Assembly (NCBI RefSeq): GCF_000380965.1
Contig: NZ_KB905606.1
Location: 1-32,575 of the forward strand
Reading direction: 5' to 3'
DNA: 32,575 bases
Source: Paenibacillus ginsengihumi DSM 21568
GTDB taxonomy: Bacteria; Bacillota; Bacilli; Paenibacillales; NBRC-103111
The notes beneath the pieces were generated by a model. It searched no databases. It was not told the origin of the DNA and saw nothing but the letters and a program-made list of their open reading frames with translations. This document shows, piece after piece, positions 1-6,756 of this stretch. Every line of letters begins with the position of its first letter. Positions within the stretch are counted from its first letter, which is position 1. Both the position numbers and the translations under genes were made by a program.

Positions 1-101
1 CGGAATCCAGCTTGTTGAAGATGTTTCAGCACTTTCAGTTCTTGAAAAGCAGGCTTTAATTCGTTTGGCAGTTGATTCAGGTCGGGCTGATGGTCTATCA
101 T
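1..101 (-). CDS. Transposase, N-terminal fragment (probable IS4 family), cut by window edge
   Basis: Read on the minus strand, an ATG at 101-99 opens a frame that runs off the window start. It begins MIDHQPDLNQLPNELKPAF and contains an ELKVLKHLQQAGFR stretch. This resembles the N-terminus of IS4-type transposases common in Paenibacillus, where a leucine-rich ELxxLKHLxxAGFRKS segment precedes the catalytic DDE core. A good Shine-Dalgarno sequence (GAGGTG) lies 9 bases upstream of the ATG. Only 33 residues are visible, so no catalytic residue can be checked. The base composition is more AT-rich than that of the genes to the right, which fits a mobile element. The family is assigned from memory of the N-terminal pattern and is the least certain part of the call. 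Confidence 0.5.
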   Translation of the reverse strand, partial: MIDHQPDLNQLPNELKPAFQELKVLKHLQQAGF

Positions 102-265
102 GATGGAAGACACCTCTTCTGTCTGGTAGTGGAAGTCGTCACTCTCACTTTACCAAACGAAGCGGTGTTTTTCTATTTTGGCAAGCTGGCTATTCAACAG
201 ACCTTAAACCCGCTCTACAATTGGTTTTACATTGATTTTCTAGGTGCGAAAGTTGAGCAATTAAG
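1..265 (-). mobile_element. Right-hand part of an insertion sequence (partial)
   Basis: The transposase start at 101 is followed, moving away from the gene, by about 150 bases of AT-rich non-coding DNA. This contains GTGCGAAAGTTGAGC at about 244-258, which read from the minus strand is GCTCAACTTTCGCAC, a plausible terminal inverted repeat. The exact end and any target duplication cannot be fixed because the other end lies outside the window. Normal GC-rich chromosomal sequence resumes at about 330. Confidence 0.4.
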
Positions 266-411
266 TAATGAAAGTAAAAGGAAAAAAAACTAATGACGAT
301 GGAACTTTATGTGAAACTACATTACAATTGTTGGGAGCAGGGCCTTTCGACAATCCCTCCGCTTTCCCTTGAACAGGAATTGAGCTTTTCGTGCCGCGAA
401 TGCGCATCGCG

Positions 412-420
412 TGATATAAT
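412..420 (+). promoter_or_regulatory. Extended -10 promoter for nudF
   Basis: TGATATAAT is a perfect TATAAT at 415-420 with the extended TG motif one base upstream. The -35 position 17 bases upstream is poor (TGCCGC), which is tolerated with an extended -10. The predicted start of transcription at about 427 leaves a leader of about 50 nt before the nudF ATG. A Shine-Dalgarno-like AAAGGA follows at about 460. Confidence 0.6.
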
Positions 421-475
421 GGAGGTTGTCTCTTAGCACAACGCCGATCCTGACGAAGAAAGGATTAAGATATCG

Positions 476-1042
476 ATGAACCAAGATCCAAGCCGCAAGT
501 TCGAGGAAATTACACTGCGCACCGAGCCGATATTTCAGGGCCAAATCATTTCGCTGCAGGTCGATACCGTCCGCCTGCCCGATGGCCGGGAGGCGACGCG
601 GGAGATCGTGAAGCATCCCGGCGCTGTCGCCGTGCTGGCGCTGCTTGGCGATAAGGAGAAGATGCTCGTCGTCGAGCAGTACCGCAAGCCGCTGAACAAA
701 AGCCAGGTCGAAATTCCCGCAGGCAAGCTCGATCCGGGCGAGGACCCGATGGACGCCGCCAGGCGTGAGCTGGAGGAGGAGACCGGCTATCGCTGCGCCT
801 CGCTGCGGCATCTCAGCTCGTTCTATACGTCGCCCGGCTTCGCTGACGAACTGCTGCACCTGTATATCGCCGAGGGGCTGGAGCGGGGGCAGGCGAACCC
901 CGACGACGACGAATTTCTCGATTGCTCGGCGGTGACGCTGGAGGAAGCGGAGCGCCTGATCCGCGAAGCGCGCATCAGCGACGCCAAAACCGTGCTCGCC
1001 GTGTACGCCTGGAAGCTGTACAAGCTGACGGGGGCGCTGTAG
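476..1042 (+). CDS. nudF: ADP-ribose pyrophosphatase, NUDIX hydrolase
   Basis: A 188-residue protein that hydrolyses ADP-ribose and related nucleoside diphosphate sugars, a housecleaning role in the cytoplasm. The NUDIX box spans residues 83-105: Gly83, Gly88-Glu89, then the metal-binding helix Arg97-Glu-Leu-Glu-Glu-Glu102 and Thr-Gly104. Upstream is the ADPR-pyrophosphatase style segment VVEQYRKP (65-72), and downstream is SFYTSPGF with an acidic tail. The length is normal for NudF/YqkG proteins. An ATG start at 476 follows an AAAGGA ribosome site and an extended -10 promoter. The stop codon is one base before the next ATG, so the EndoQ-like gene is almost certainly cotranscribed and translationally coupled. 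The same gene stands at this place in Bacillus ahead of spoIIM and fur. Confidence 0.93.
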   Translation: MNQDPSRKFEEITLRTEPIFQGQIISLQVDTVRLPDGREATREIVKHPGAVAVLALLGDKEKMLVVEQYRKPLNKSQVEIPAGKLDPGEDPMDAARRELEEETGYRCASLRHLSSFYTSPGFADELLHLYIAEGLERGQANPDDDEFLDCSAVTLEEAERLIREARISDAKTVLAVYAWKLYKLTGAL

Positions 1043-1043
1043 C

Positions 1044-2231
1044 ATGTCCGAGCTAAAGCCGTATTATGCCGACCTGCACATTCATATTGGCCGGACGGAG
1101 CGGGGCGAGCCGGTCAAGATCAGCGCTGCCGCCAGCCTGACGTTCGGCAACATTGCCGAGGAAGCCTCCGAGCGCAAGGGCATGGACATCGTCGGCATCA
1201 TCGATTGTCAATCTCCCGGCGTACAGCGCGACATGAAGCAGTTTTTGGATTCGGGGGAAATGGAGGAAATACCCGGTGGCGGCATCCGCTACCGCCGGAC
1301 GACGATCATTCTTGGCAGTGAAATCGAGGTGCGCGATCCGGGCATGGGAGCTGCGCACCTGCTTGCATATATGCCGACCTTGAGCGTCATGGAAGAATTT
1401 ACCGCCTGGCTGTCGCGGCATATGAAGAACGTGCAGCTCAGCTCGCAGCGTCTGTACGTTCCTGCCCGCACGCTCCAGCAGGAAGTGGCGGACCGCGGCG
1501 GCTTGCTGGTGCCGGCGCATATTTTTACCCCTTACAAAAGCTTGCTTGGCAGCGCCACTTCCCGTCTTGAACATTTGCTCGATCCGCAGCTGGTCGCCGC
1601 AGTGGAGCTCGGACTGAGCGCGGATTCCGAGATGGCCGGCTGTCTGAGCGAGCTTGACCGCTATACGTTCCTGACCAACTCCGACGCGCATTCGCTGCCG
1701 AAGATCGGCCGCGAGTACAACCGGATCGAGCTGGCCGAAGCGAGCTTCGCCGAGCTGCGCAAAGCGCTGGCTCGCGAGGACGGGCGGCGCGTATCGGCCA
1801 ATTACGGGCTGAATCCGCGCCTCGGCAAATATCACCGGACGTATTGCGAAGCCTGCGGCCGCGTGCTGGACGAGCGGGAGACGGCCGCCGAACGCTGTCT
1901 TTATTGCGGATCTAACTCGATCGTGCGCGGCGTGATGGACCGAATTATGAGCATCGCCGACCGCGAGGAGCCGCACATCCCGTCCCATCGGCCTCCATAC
2001 TGCTACCAGGTTCCGCTGGAATATATCCCCGGGCTCGGCCGTGTCACGTTCGGCCGGCTGCTGGAGCGCTTCGGCACGGAGATGAACCTGCTTCATCAGG
2101 TGTCGTACGAGGAGCTGGCAGAGACAGCGGGCGAAGCGATCGCCGCCAAAATCATTCAGGCCCGCGAAGGCACGCTGCGCCTCGAGACGGGCGGCGGAGG
2201 CCGATACGGCAAAGTCATCAAGGCGGATTGA
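1044..2231 (+). CDS. Endonuclease Q family protein (PHP domain, zinc ribbon, helix-hairpin-helix)
   Basis: A 395-residue protein. The N-terminal PHP phosphoesterase domain shows the metal motif H12-x-H14, a further His at PAHIFTP (H159) and the NSDAHS motif (D214, H216). A four-cysteine zinc ribbon follows (C268, C271, C285, C288). The C-terminus carries a helix-hairpin-helix-like segment with YIPGLGR at about 327-333. This domain order is that of the EndoQ / TIGR00375 family, in which archaeal and some Bacillus members nick DNA 5' of deaminated bases such as uracil and hypoxanthine. A DNA-repair role here is inferred from the family. It starts one base after the nudF stop, so the two form one transcription unit. 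All metal ligands I can recognise are present, so an active enzyme is expected. Confidence 0.85.
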   Translation: MSELKPYYADLHIHIGRTERGEPVKISAAASLTFGNIAEEASERKGMDIVGIIDCQSPGVQRDMKQFLDSGEMEEIPGGGIRYRRTTIILGSEIEVRDPGMGAAHLLAYMPTLSVMEEFTAWLSRHMKNVQLSSQRLYVPARTLQQEVADRGGLLVPAHIFTPYKSLLGSATSRLEHLLDPQLVAAVELGLSADSEMAGCLSELDRYTFLTNSDAHSLPKIGREYNRIELAEASFAELRKALAREDGRRVSANYGLNPRLGKYHRTYCEACGRVLDERETAAERCLYCGSNSIVRGVMDRIMSIADREEPHIPSHRPPYCYQVPLEYIPGLGRVTFGRLLERFGTEMNLLHQVSYEELAETAGEAIAAKIIQAREGTLRLETGGGGRYGKVIKAD

Positions 2232-2244
2232 ACGCCCGCGCCCG

Positions 2245-2273
2245 TCATATCCCTTGTCCCGGCTGCATACGAT
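2245..2273 (+). promoter_or_regulatory. Sigma-E type promoter for spoIIM
   Basis: The -35 TCATATC (2245-2251) matches KMATATT at six of seven positions. The -10 CATACGAT (2266-2273) matches CATACAMT at seven of eight. The spacer is exactly 14 bases, the standard sigma-E spacing. Transcription would begin near 2280, just upstream of the spoIIM ribosome site. In B. subtilis spoIIM is transcribed by mother-cell sigma-E, so match and context agree. Confidence 0.75.
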
Positions 2274-2290
2274 GAAGTAACGGGACAAGG
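2252..2290. repeat. Perfect 10-bp inverted repeat straddling the spoIIM -10 region
   Basis: CCTTGTCCCG (2252-2261) is repeated inverted as CGGGACAAGG (2281-2290) with 19 bases between. The left arm lies in the sigma-E spacer, and the right arm starts at the predicted transcript start and ends inside the AAGGAGGG ribosome site. It could be an operator, or the stem of a weak terminator for the nudF transcript, although no T-run follows. A spoIIM mRNA starting at about 2280 would contain only the right arm. Confidence 0.6.
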
Positions 2291-2304
2291 AGGGACAATA
2301 ACGA

Positions 2305-2946
2305 ATGATGGGCCATCGAATGCTGCAGCACTATATGAAGGAGCATATGCCGTTATATATTTTCGTAAGCGTCATTTTCGTTACCGGCGTCATCTTCGGG
2401 GCGGTCATGGTCGGCGCGCTGTCGCTGGAGCAGAAAGAAGAAATTACCCGCCATCTCGGGCATTTTTTCACCACCGTCGAGAACAGCGGACCCGGGGATG
2501 AGCTGACTGCCTTTAAAAGCGCCTTTTCGCTGCATGCCAAATGGCTGCTCATTATTTGGTTTCTCGGCCTGTCCGTCATCGGACTGCCACTCATTCTCAT
2601 CCTCGATTTTTTGAAGGGCGTGCTGGTCGGCTTCACCGTCGGCTATATGATCGGGCAGCTGTCGTGGAAAGGTCTCTTGTTCGCGCTCGTCTCGGTCGTG
2701 CCGCCGAACGTCGTCGTCATTCCGACGATGATCGTCTGCAGCGTGACGGCGATGGCGTTCTCGATCCATCTCGTCAAAAATCGCTTTTACCAAAAAAAGG
2801 GTACGCTTCGCGAGCCGTTCATGCGCTTCACCATGGCCTGCGCCCTGTCCGTCATGCTGATGGCCGGGGTGGCGATGTTCGAGGCCTACGCATCGCCGGT
2901 CATGATGAAGTGGGTGACGCCCATGCTGATCACGCTCCCGTTGTGA
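2305..2946 (+). CDS. spoIIM: Stage II sporulation protein M
   Basis: A 213-residue integral membrane protein, essentially the same length as B. subtilis SpoIIM (about 214). It is one of the DMP proteins (SpoIID, SpoIIM, SpoIIP) that remodel septal peptidoglycan during engulfment of the forespore. Hydrophobic segments lie at about residues 17-38, 78-100, 104-120, 124-152 and 175-196, with the conserved LPLILILDFLKGVLVGF region at about 93-109 and a PPN motif at about 133. Two ATG codons are adjacent (2305, 2308). A strong AAGGAGGG ribosome site ends at 2295, so either could serve. A sigma-E promoter lies directly upstream and the fur promoter directly downstream, so this is probably a single-gene unit in the mother cell. 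Confidence 0.93.
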   Translation: MMGHRMLQHYMKEHMPLYIFVSVIFVTGVIFGAVMVGALSLEQKEEITRHLGHFFTTVENSGPGDELTAFKSAFSLHAKWLLIIWFLGLSVIGLPLILILDFLKGVLVGFTVGYMIGQLSWKGLLFALVSVVPPNVVVIPTMIVCSVTAMAFSIHLVKNRFYQKKGTLREPFMRFTMACALSVMLMAGVAMFEAYASPVMMKWVTPMLITLPL

Positions 2947-2961
2947 CCTCGGAACGAATGT

Positions 2962-2991
2962 TTGACTTTCATGCGCTCCTCAACCTATAAT
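2962..2991 (+). promoter_or_regulatory. Sigma-A promoter for fur
   Basis: TTGACT (2962-2967) and a perfect TATAAT (2986-2991) are separated by 18 bases. The predicted transcript start at about 2998 gives a fur leader of about 185 nt, long for this gene. The leader contains two copies of a dyad-bearing repeat. A weak Fur/PerR-like box (AGATATTATCGATATTC) sits at about 3041-3057 inside the leader. Confidence 0.75.
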
Positions 2992-3000
2992 GAAAACAAA

Positions 3001-3038
3001 AGCTTTTGATAGCAGACGTGTTGCCCTCGGCAAACTTG
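3001..3038 (+). repeat. fur leader repeat, copy 1
   Basis: Begins AGCTTTTGA and ends TTGCCCTCGGCAAACTTG (3021-3038), which includes the dyad TTGCC-CTC-GGCAA. The same 18 bases recur exactly at 3155-3172, 134 bases downstream. A looser relative (TGCCGCCGGCAAATTTGT) lies at 9804-9821, upstream of the cupredoxin gene. Confidence 0.7.
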
Positions 3039-3138
3039 AATAGATATTATCGATATTCGGCTTCTGAAGTGTCAGCGCGCTTTAAGCTCTGTTTCCGGTT
3101 ACGCAGCCTGGATGGGCCGGAGAGCGAGGCCTGGCATC

Positions 3139-3172
3139 AGCTTTTGAAGCGGTTTTGCCCTCGGCAAACTTG
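3139..3172 (+). repeat. fur leader repeat, copy 2
   Basis: Second copy, again starting AGCTTTTGA and ending in the identical 18-mer TTGCCCTCGGCAAACTTG, which is followed at once by the fur ribosome site AGGGGGAGGAG. A hairpin formed by TTGCC/GGCAA would sit about 17 bases upstream of the start codon. The copies differ in the middle, where copy 2 is about four bases shorter. Confidence 0.7.
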
Positions 3173-3185
3173 TAGGGGGAGGAGC

Positions 3186-3638
3186 ATGGAGGAATCTCGC
3201 ATCGATAAAATAAAACAGCAGCTGCAGGCGCAGGGCTATAAGCTGACTCCTCAGCGCGAAGCGACCGTACGGGTATTGCTTGAAAATGAAGAGGATCATT
3301 TAAGCGCGGAAGACGTGTTCATGCTCGTAAAGGAAATTGCGCCGGAGATCGGACTTGCGACCGTATACCGGACGCTGGAACTGCTCAGCGAACTGCATAT
3401 ATTGGAGAAGATGAATTTCGGAGACGGCGTAGCCCGCTACGATCTGCGCAACGACAGCACTCATCACCATCATCATCATTTGATCTGCGTGCAGTGCGGC
3501 GCCGTGGATGAAATTATGGAAGACTGGCTCGGACCGCTGGAGGAGAGAGTCGAGCAGGAATTCGGCTTTCAGGTGCTCGATCACCGTCTCGATTTTCAAG
3601 GGATCTGCCATCGGTGCCGGGGCAAAAATGAACAATAG
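3186..3638 (+). CDS. fur: Ferric uptake regulator Fur
   Basis: A 150-residue Fur-family metal-dependent repressor that controls iron acquisition genes. The N-terminal winged helix covers residues 1-85, with the recognition-helix region GLATVYRTLELL (56-67) and LTPQRE (20-25). The metal and dimerisation part has a His-rich stretch (H93-H98, six in a row) and two Cys pairs, C101/C104 and C141/C144, which form the structural zinc site. I placed the start at the ATG at 3186 after a strong GGGGGAGGAG site. The frame is open further upstream, but that part lies in the repeat-bearing leader and has no family similarity. The position after spoIIM matches Bacillus, which supports Fur rather than PerR or Zur. 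The gene is probably monocistronic, since a terminator candidate follows at 3804. Confidence 0.9.
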   Translation: MEESRIDKIKQQLQAQGYKLTPQREATVRVLLENEEDHLSAEDVFMLVKEIAPEIGLATVYRTLELLSELHILEKMNFGDGVARYDLRNDSTHHHHHHLICVQCGAVDEIMEDWLGPLEERVEQEFGFQVLDHRLDFQGICHRCRGKNEQ

Positions 3639-3699
3639 ACGCTTATGAACCGCGAAGCCTTGTCGTAGGCCTTCCGCTTGCGAACTGCTTTTGTCTGAC

Positions 3700-3786
3700 G
3701 CCTGCGACGAGTGATGCCTTCGCCATCGGCCGTCATCTTCGGAACTGAAATTCGCCGGGGCGGACTTCGCCCAATTTTCAAGATAA
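3700..3786 (-). repeat. Intergenic double-hairpin repeat element, copy D
   Basis: Diverged copy of the about 90-bp element seen at 25260, 25350 and 28223, here in reverse orientation. Shared blocks in order on the plus strand are CCTGCGACGAG, GCCTTCGCCATCGG, then an AT-rich dyad (AAATTCG and CAATTTTC) ending at CAAGATA. It lies between fur and its terminator. No gene is seen from 3639 to 4060. That stretch holds this element, the terminator at 3804 and the ald leader. Confidence 0.6.
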
Positions 3787-3803
3787 TATGTCAGCATGGA
3801 ATC

Positions 3804-3838
3804 GCCCGCTTGAACGTTTTGTTTCAGGCGGTTTTTTT
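3804..3838 (+). terminator. Rho-independent terminator after fur
   Basis: An imperfect GC-rich stem (CCGCTTGAAC against GTTTCAGGCGG) with a TTT-type loop is followed by seven T residues at 3832-3838. It lies about 165 bases after the fur stop, beyond repeat copy D. Confidence 0.7.
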
Positions 3839-4060
3839 GTCGTGGCCGAACCCGGCCCGATCACGATCTGATGTAGCCGGGACCCGCGTCCTCTTCGCTG
3901 CATATGAATAAGAAAACGTCTGTCGAAGATCGGATGAACGGCCGCAGTTTACGCCCTTCGCCTTGATGCATTTAGCGAAGTGAAACTTTCGGCAACATTA
4001 AGAAAGCGGCATATTAGCCGCTCAAAGGGCGCACGCTATGCTGGAGGAGGTTCGTGGACT

Positions 4061-5185
4061 ATGATCATCGGAGTACCGAAGGAATTGAAAAACAACGAGA
4101 ACCGGGTAGCCATTACGCCCGGAGGCACGGCCATGCTTACCGCGGAAGGGCATACGGTGCTGATCGAGACCGGAGCGGGGGCGGGAAGCGGCTTCAGCGA
4201 CGAGGAATACGGCAAGGAAGGGGCGATTATCGTCCCGGAGGCAGCCGAAGTGTGGAGCCGGTCCGAAATGGTGATGAAGGTGAAGGAGCCGCTTCCCGAG
4301 GAATACGGCTATTTCCGCGATGGGCTCATTCTGTTTACATACCTGCATCTGGCGGCAGAGCCCCGGCTGACCGAGGCGCTCGTGCAGAGCAAGGTAACCT
4401 CCATCGCTTACGAAACGATTCAGCTGCCAAACGGCAGCCTTCCTTTATTGACGCCGATGAGCGAAGTCGCCGGCCGCATGGCGGTTCAGGTAGGGGCGCA
4501 GTATTTGGAGACGTATCATGGGGGGCGCGGTATTTTGCTCGGCGGGGTGCCGGGCGTTCCCCCTGCCGAGGTCATTATCCTCGGCGGCGGCGTAGTCGGC
4601 ACGAACGCGGCCAAGATGGCGCTCGGCCTCGGCGCAAGCGTCGTCGTCATCGAACGGAGCGCGGAGCGCATCCGCTATCTGGACGACGTCTTTTTTGGCA
4701 GGCTCGGCACCCTGGTATCGAACCCGTACAATATCGCCAATGCCGTTCAGAAGGCGGACCTGCTGATCGGGGCGGTGCTCATCCCCGGAGCGCGCGCGCC
4801 GAAGCTTGTCAGCGAGGAGATGGTCAAGTCGATGAAGCCCGGAGCGGTCATCGTCGATGTCGCCGTCGATCAGGGCGGCTCGATCGCCACGGTCGACCGG
4901 GTGACGACGCACAGCGAGCCGATCTACGAGAAGCATGGCGTCATTCATTATGCGGTGGCCAATATGCCCGGAGCGGTTCCGCGCACCTCGACGTTCGCTC
5001 TGACGAACGTGACGATCAATTACGCGCTGGAGCTGGCCGGCAAGGGAGTCACTCGAGCGCTGTACGGCAATTCCGCGCTGCGCCTGGGCGTCAATACGTA
5101 TAATGGGCATGTCACTCACGCTGCCGTCGCGGAGGCGGTCGGCCTCCCCCATACCGCGCTCGATTCCCTCTTGCCGATCAGCTGA
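4061..5185 (+). CDS. ald: Alanine dehydrogenase
   Basis: A 374-residue NAD-dependent L-alanine dehydrogenase that interconverts alanine and pyruvate plus ammonium. In spore formers it feeds carbon during sporulation and is linked to alanine-triggered germination. Family residues are all visible: R15 in NENRVA, K75 in MKVKEP, catalytic H96 in YLHLAAE, the Rossmann motif [10 protein letters not shown] at about 176-185, and D270 in [10 protein letters not shown] chose the ATG at 4061, which follows GGAGGAGG and gives the family N-terminus MIIGVPKE. An upstream in-frame extension from 3980 is not conserved. A palindrome GCGGC-N6-GCCGC lies at 4008-4023 in the leader. The gene sits between fur and yqzK, which are neighbours in Bacillus, so it has been inserted into or retained at a different place here. 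Confidence 0.93.
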   Translation: MIIGVPKELKNNENRVAITPGGTAMLTAEGHTVLIETGAGAGSGFSDEEYGKEGAIIVPEAAEVWSRSEMVMKVKEPLPEEYGYFRDGLILFTYLHLAAEPRLTEALVQSKVTSIAYETIQLPNGSLPLLTPMSEVAGRMAVQVGAQYLETYHGGRGILLGGVPGVPPAEVIILGGGVVGTNAAKMALGLGASVVVIERSAERIRYLDDVFFGRLGTLVSNPYNIANAVQKADLLIGAVLIPGARAPKLVSEEMVKSMKPGAVIVDVAVDQGGSIATVDRVTTHSEPIYEKHGVIHYAVANMPGAVPRTSTFALTNVTINYALELAGKGVTRALYGNSALRLGVNTYNGHVTHAAVAEAVGLPHTALDSLLPIS

Positions 5186-5297
5186 CAAGCGGCGGAGGGA
5201 GACAGGCCGGACACATAAACGGAATGCCCGGATCATAGGATGGACGAAGAGCACTCTTTATGGAGCCGAAGCGTCTCGGCGGGAGAGGAGAGATCCT

Positions 5298-5537
5298 GTG
5301 GTATTCCATGTGCGCAAATGGATGGGCCGATTCCGTTTTTTGCTGTTGTTTGCAACGTTCACATTCGTGATCTACCATCTGCTGGTGTTTTTTAAAGATT
5401 GGATCGAGCCGCTTCACCGGTACCGCGAGCCAAGCGGACAGGCCGTGAAGGTTTTCCGGCACGACAACAGATCGCTGTTCGGCGCGGAGGACGATTTTGC
5501 CCAGCGGCTCAAGCTGTTTTATTGGATCGGCGAATAG
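5298..5537 (+). CDS. yqzK: YqzK family protein (DUF4227), small membrane protein
   Basis: A 79-residue protein of unknown function. It has one transmembrane segment at about residues 12-32 (FRFLLLFATFTFVIYHLLVF) and a conserved C-terminal part with PSGQAVKVF and a final KLFYWIGE, as in the DUF4227 family. In Bacillus this gene lies directly between fur and xerD, which supports the assignment. I used a GTG start at 5298, seven bases after a GAGAGGAG ribosome site. The longer open frame from 5103 overlaps the end of ald and has no family similarity. It is separated from xerD by about 125 bases, so cotranscription is possible but not shown. Confidence 0.75.
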   Translation: MVFHVRKWMGRFRFLLLFATFTFVIYHLLVFFKDWIEPLHRYREPSGQAVKVFRHDNRSLFGAEDDFAQRLKLFYWIGE

Positions 5538-5663
5538 ACTTGCCCGGGTGAAAACCGCTGGCCGCTTCGCGCTTGGCAAGCAGGAAAAATGCCCCATGCT
5601 GTAGAAGTGATTCGGTATGCACAAACGATGCCATTCTCGGTCACCAAGCAAAGGGGTTGTCGC

Positions 5664-6569
5664 ATGAAGAACGATCTGGCGCGATTTATGAGCTATTTGT
5701 CCGACGAGAAGGGGCTGTCCCCGAACACGTTGGAATCATACGAAAGAGATATTGCGCAGTACATTCGTTTTCTGGAGGATCAAGGCATTCGCAGCCTCAA
5801 GGATACGGGCAGAGTCCAGCTGCTTGGCTATTTGTCCAGGCTTCGCTCGCTCGGCAGGGCGGCGGCGACCGTATCGCGGAATCTGGTATCGATTCGGGCT
5901 TTTTATCAATACCTTGTCAGGGAACGCGCGGTGGACGCCGATCCGTCGCTGCATATCGAGGCTCCCAAGCAGGAGAAGCGGGTGCCCCGGATTATGACCG
6001 TTGCCGAAGTGGAGACGCTGCTGAACGCTCCTGCGGCGGAAACGCCCGGCGGGATGAGGGACAAGGCCATGCTGGAGCTGCTCTATGCGACGGGCATGCG
6101 CGTCTCCGAGCTGATCTCGCTGAACGTCGGCAGCGTCAATCTCGAGCTCGGCTATATTCGCTGCTACGGCAAGGGGGCGAAGGAGAGAATCATCCCGCTG
6201 GGCGGCGTCGCCTCCAGCTTTCTCAAAGCCTATCTGACATCCGCGCGTCCGCGGCTGCTGAAATCGGCCGAGCCGGAGGAAGCGCTGTTCGTCAGCCATC
6301 TCGGCTCGAGAATGACGCGGCAAGGCTTCTGGAAAATTATGAAGCGCTATGCGGCGGAATCGGGCATTCGCCAGGAGATTGCTCCGCATACGCTGCGCCA
6401 TTCCTTCGCGGCCCATCTGCTGGAGAACGGTGCCGACCTTCGCTCGGTTCAGGAGATGCTCGGCCACGCCGATATTTCCACGACGCAAATCTATATGTCG
6501 GCGACCCGCACGAAGCTGAAGGACGTGTACGATCAGGCGCATCCTCGCGCCAGGCTTGAACCGACATGA
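5664..6569 (+). CDS. xerD: Tyrosine recombinase XerD
   Basis: A 301-residue site-specific recombinase that with XerC (CodV) resolves chromosome dimers at dif. The N-terminal SAM-like core-binding domain covers about residues 1-90 (FMSYLSDEKGLSPNTLESY). The catalytic domain shows the full set: R146 (ATGMRVSEL), K170 (YGKGAKER), H242 and R245 (HTLRHSFAAHLL), H268 (LGHADISTTQ) and the nucleophile Y277 (QIYM). Its length is close to B. subtilis XerD (296). The ATG at 5664 follows AAAGGGG with an 8-base gap and gives the family N-terminus; the frame is open upstream to 5589. Chromosomal context with fur and yqzK argues for XerD rather than a phage integrase. Confidence 0.92.
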   Translation: MKNDLARFMSYLSDEKGLSPNTLESYERDIAQYIRFLEDQGIRSLKDTGRVQLLGYLSRLRSLGRAAATVSRNLVSIRAFYQYLVRERAVDADPSLHIEAPKQEKRVPRIMTVAEVETLLNAPAAETPGGMRDKAMLELLYATGMRVSELISLNVGSVNLELGYIRCYGKGAKERIIPLGGVASSFLKAYLTSARPRLLKSAEPEEALFVSHLGSRMTRQGFWKIMKRYAAESGIRQEIAPHTLRHSFAAHLLENGADLRSVQEMLGHADISTTQIYMSATRTKLKDVYDQAHPRARLEPT

Positions 6570-6656
6570 CGACGCCCTGGTCCGCCAGCGCCCCGCGACC
6601 CGGGCTTTTGCTGTGCGCTGCATCCGGGCTCCTTCGCGTCAGATGCAACAAATGCT

Positions 6657-6685
6657 TTGCAAAAGAAAATCCGATTTGCGATAAT
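6657..6685 (+). promoter_or_regulatory. Sigma-A promoter for the nucleoside salvage genes
   Basis: TTGCAA (6657-6662) and GATAAT (6680-6685) are separated by exactly 17 bases. The predicted start is near 6692, about 65 nt before the deoB start codon. The xerD-deoB gap (6570-6756) otherwise holds nothing I recognise. Confidence 0.6.
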
Positions 6686-6756
6686 AATGCCAAATGTTTC
6701 ATGAACCAAGCCGCGGGAGAATGAGGCCCCGGCCGTAAATGATGGAGGTGCCGCTA

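Noticed and set aside
72-293. Plus-strand open frame of 73 codons at the left edge
   Set aside because: It runs antisense across the transposase start and its upstream region, has no family similarity and no convincing ribosome site.
3006-3185. 60-residue N-terminal extension of Fur
   Set aside because: It covers the repeat-bearing leader, is not conserved in Fur proteins, and a strong ribosome site fixes the start at 3186.
3711-3911. Short open frame between fur and ald
   Set aside because: It lies in a repeat element and the fur terminator and shows no protein-like conservation.
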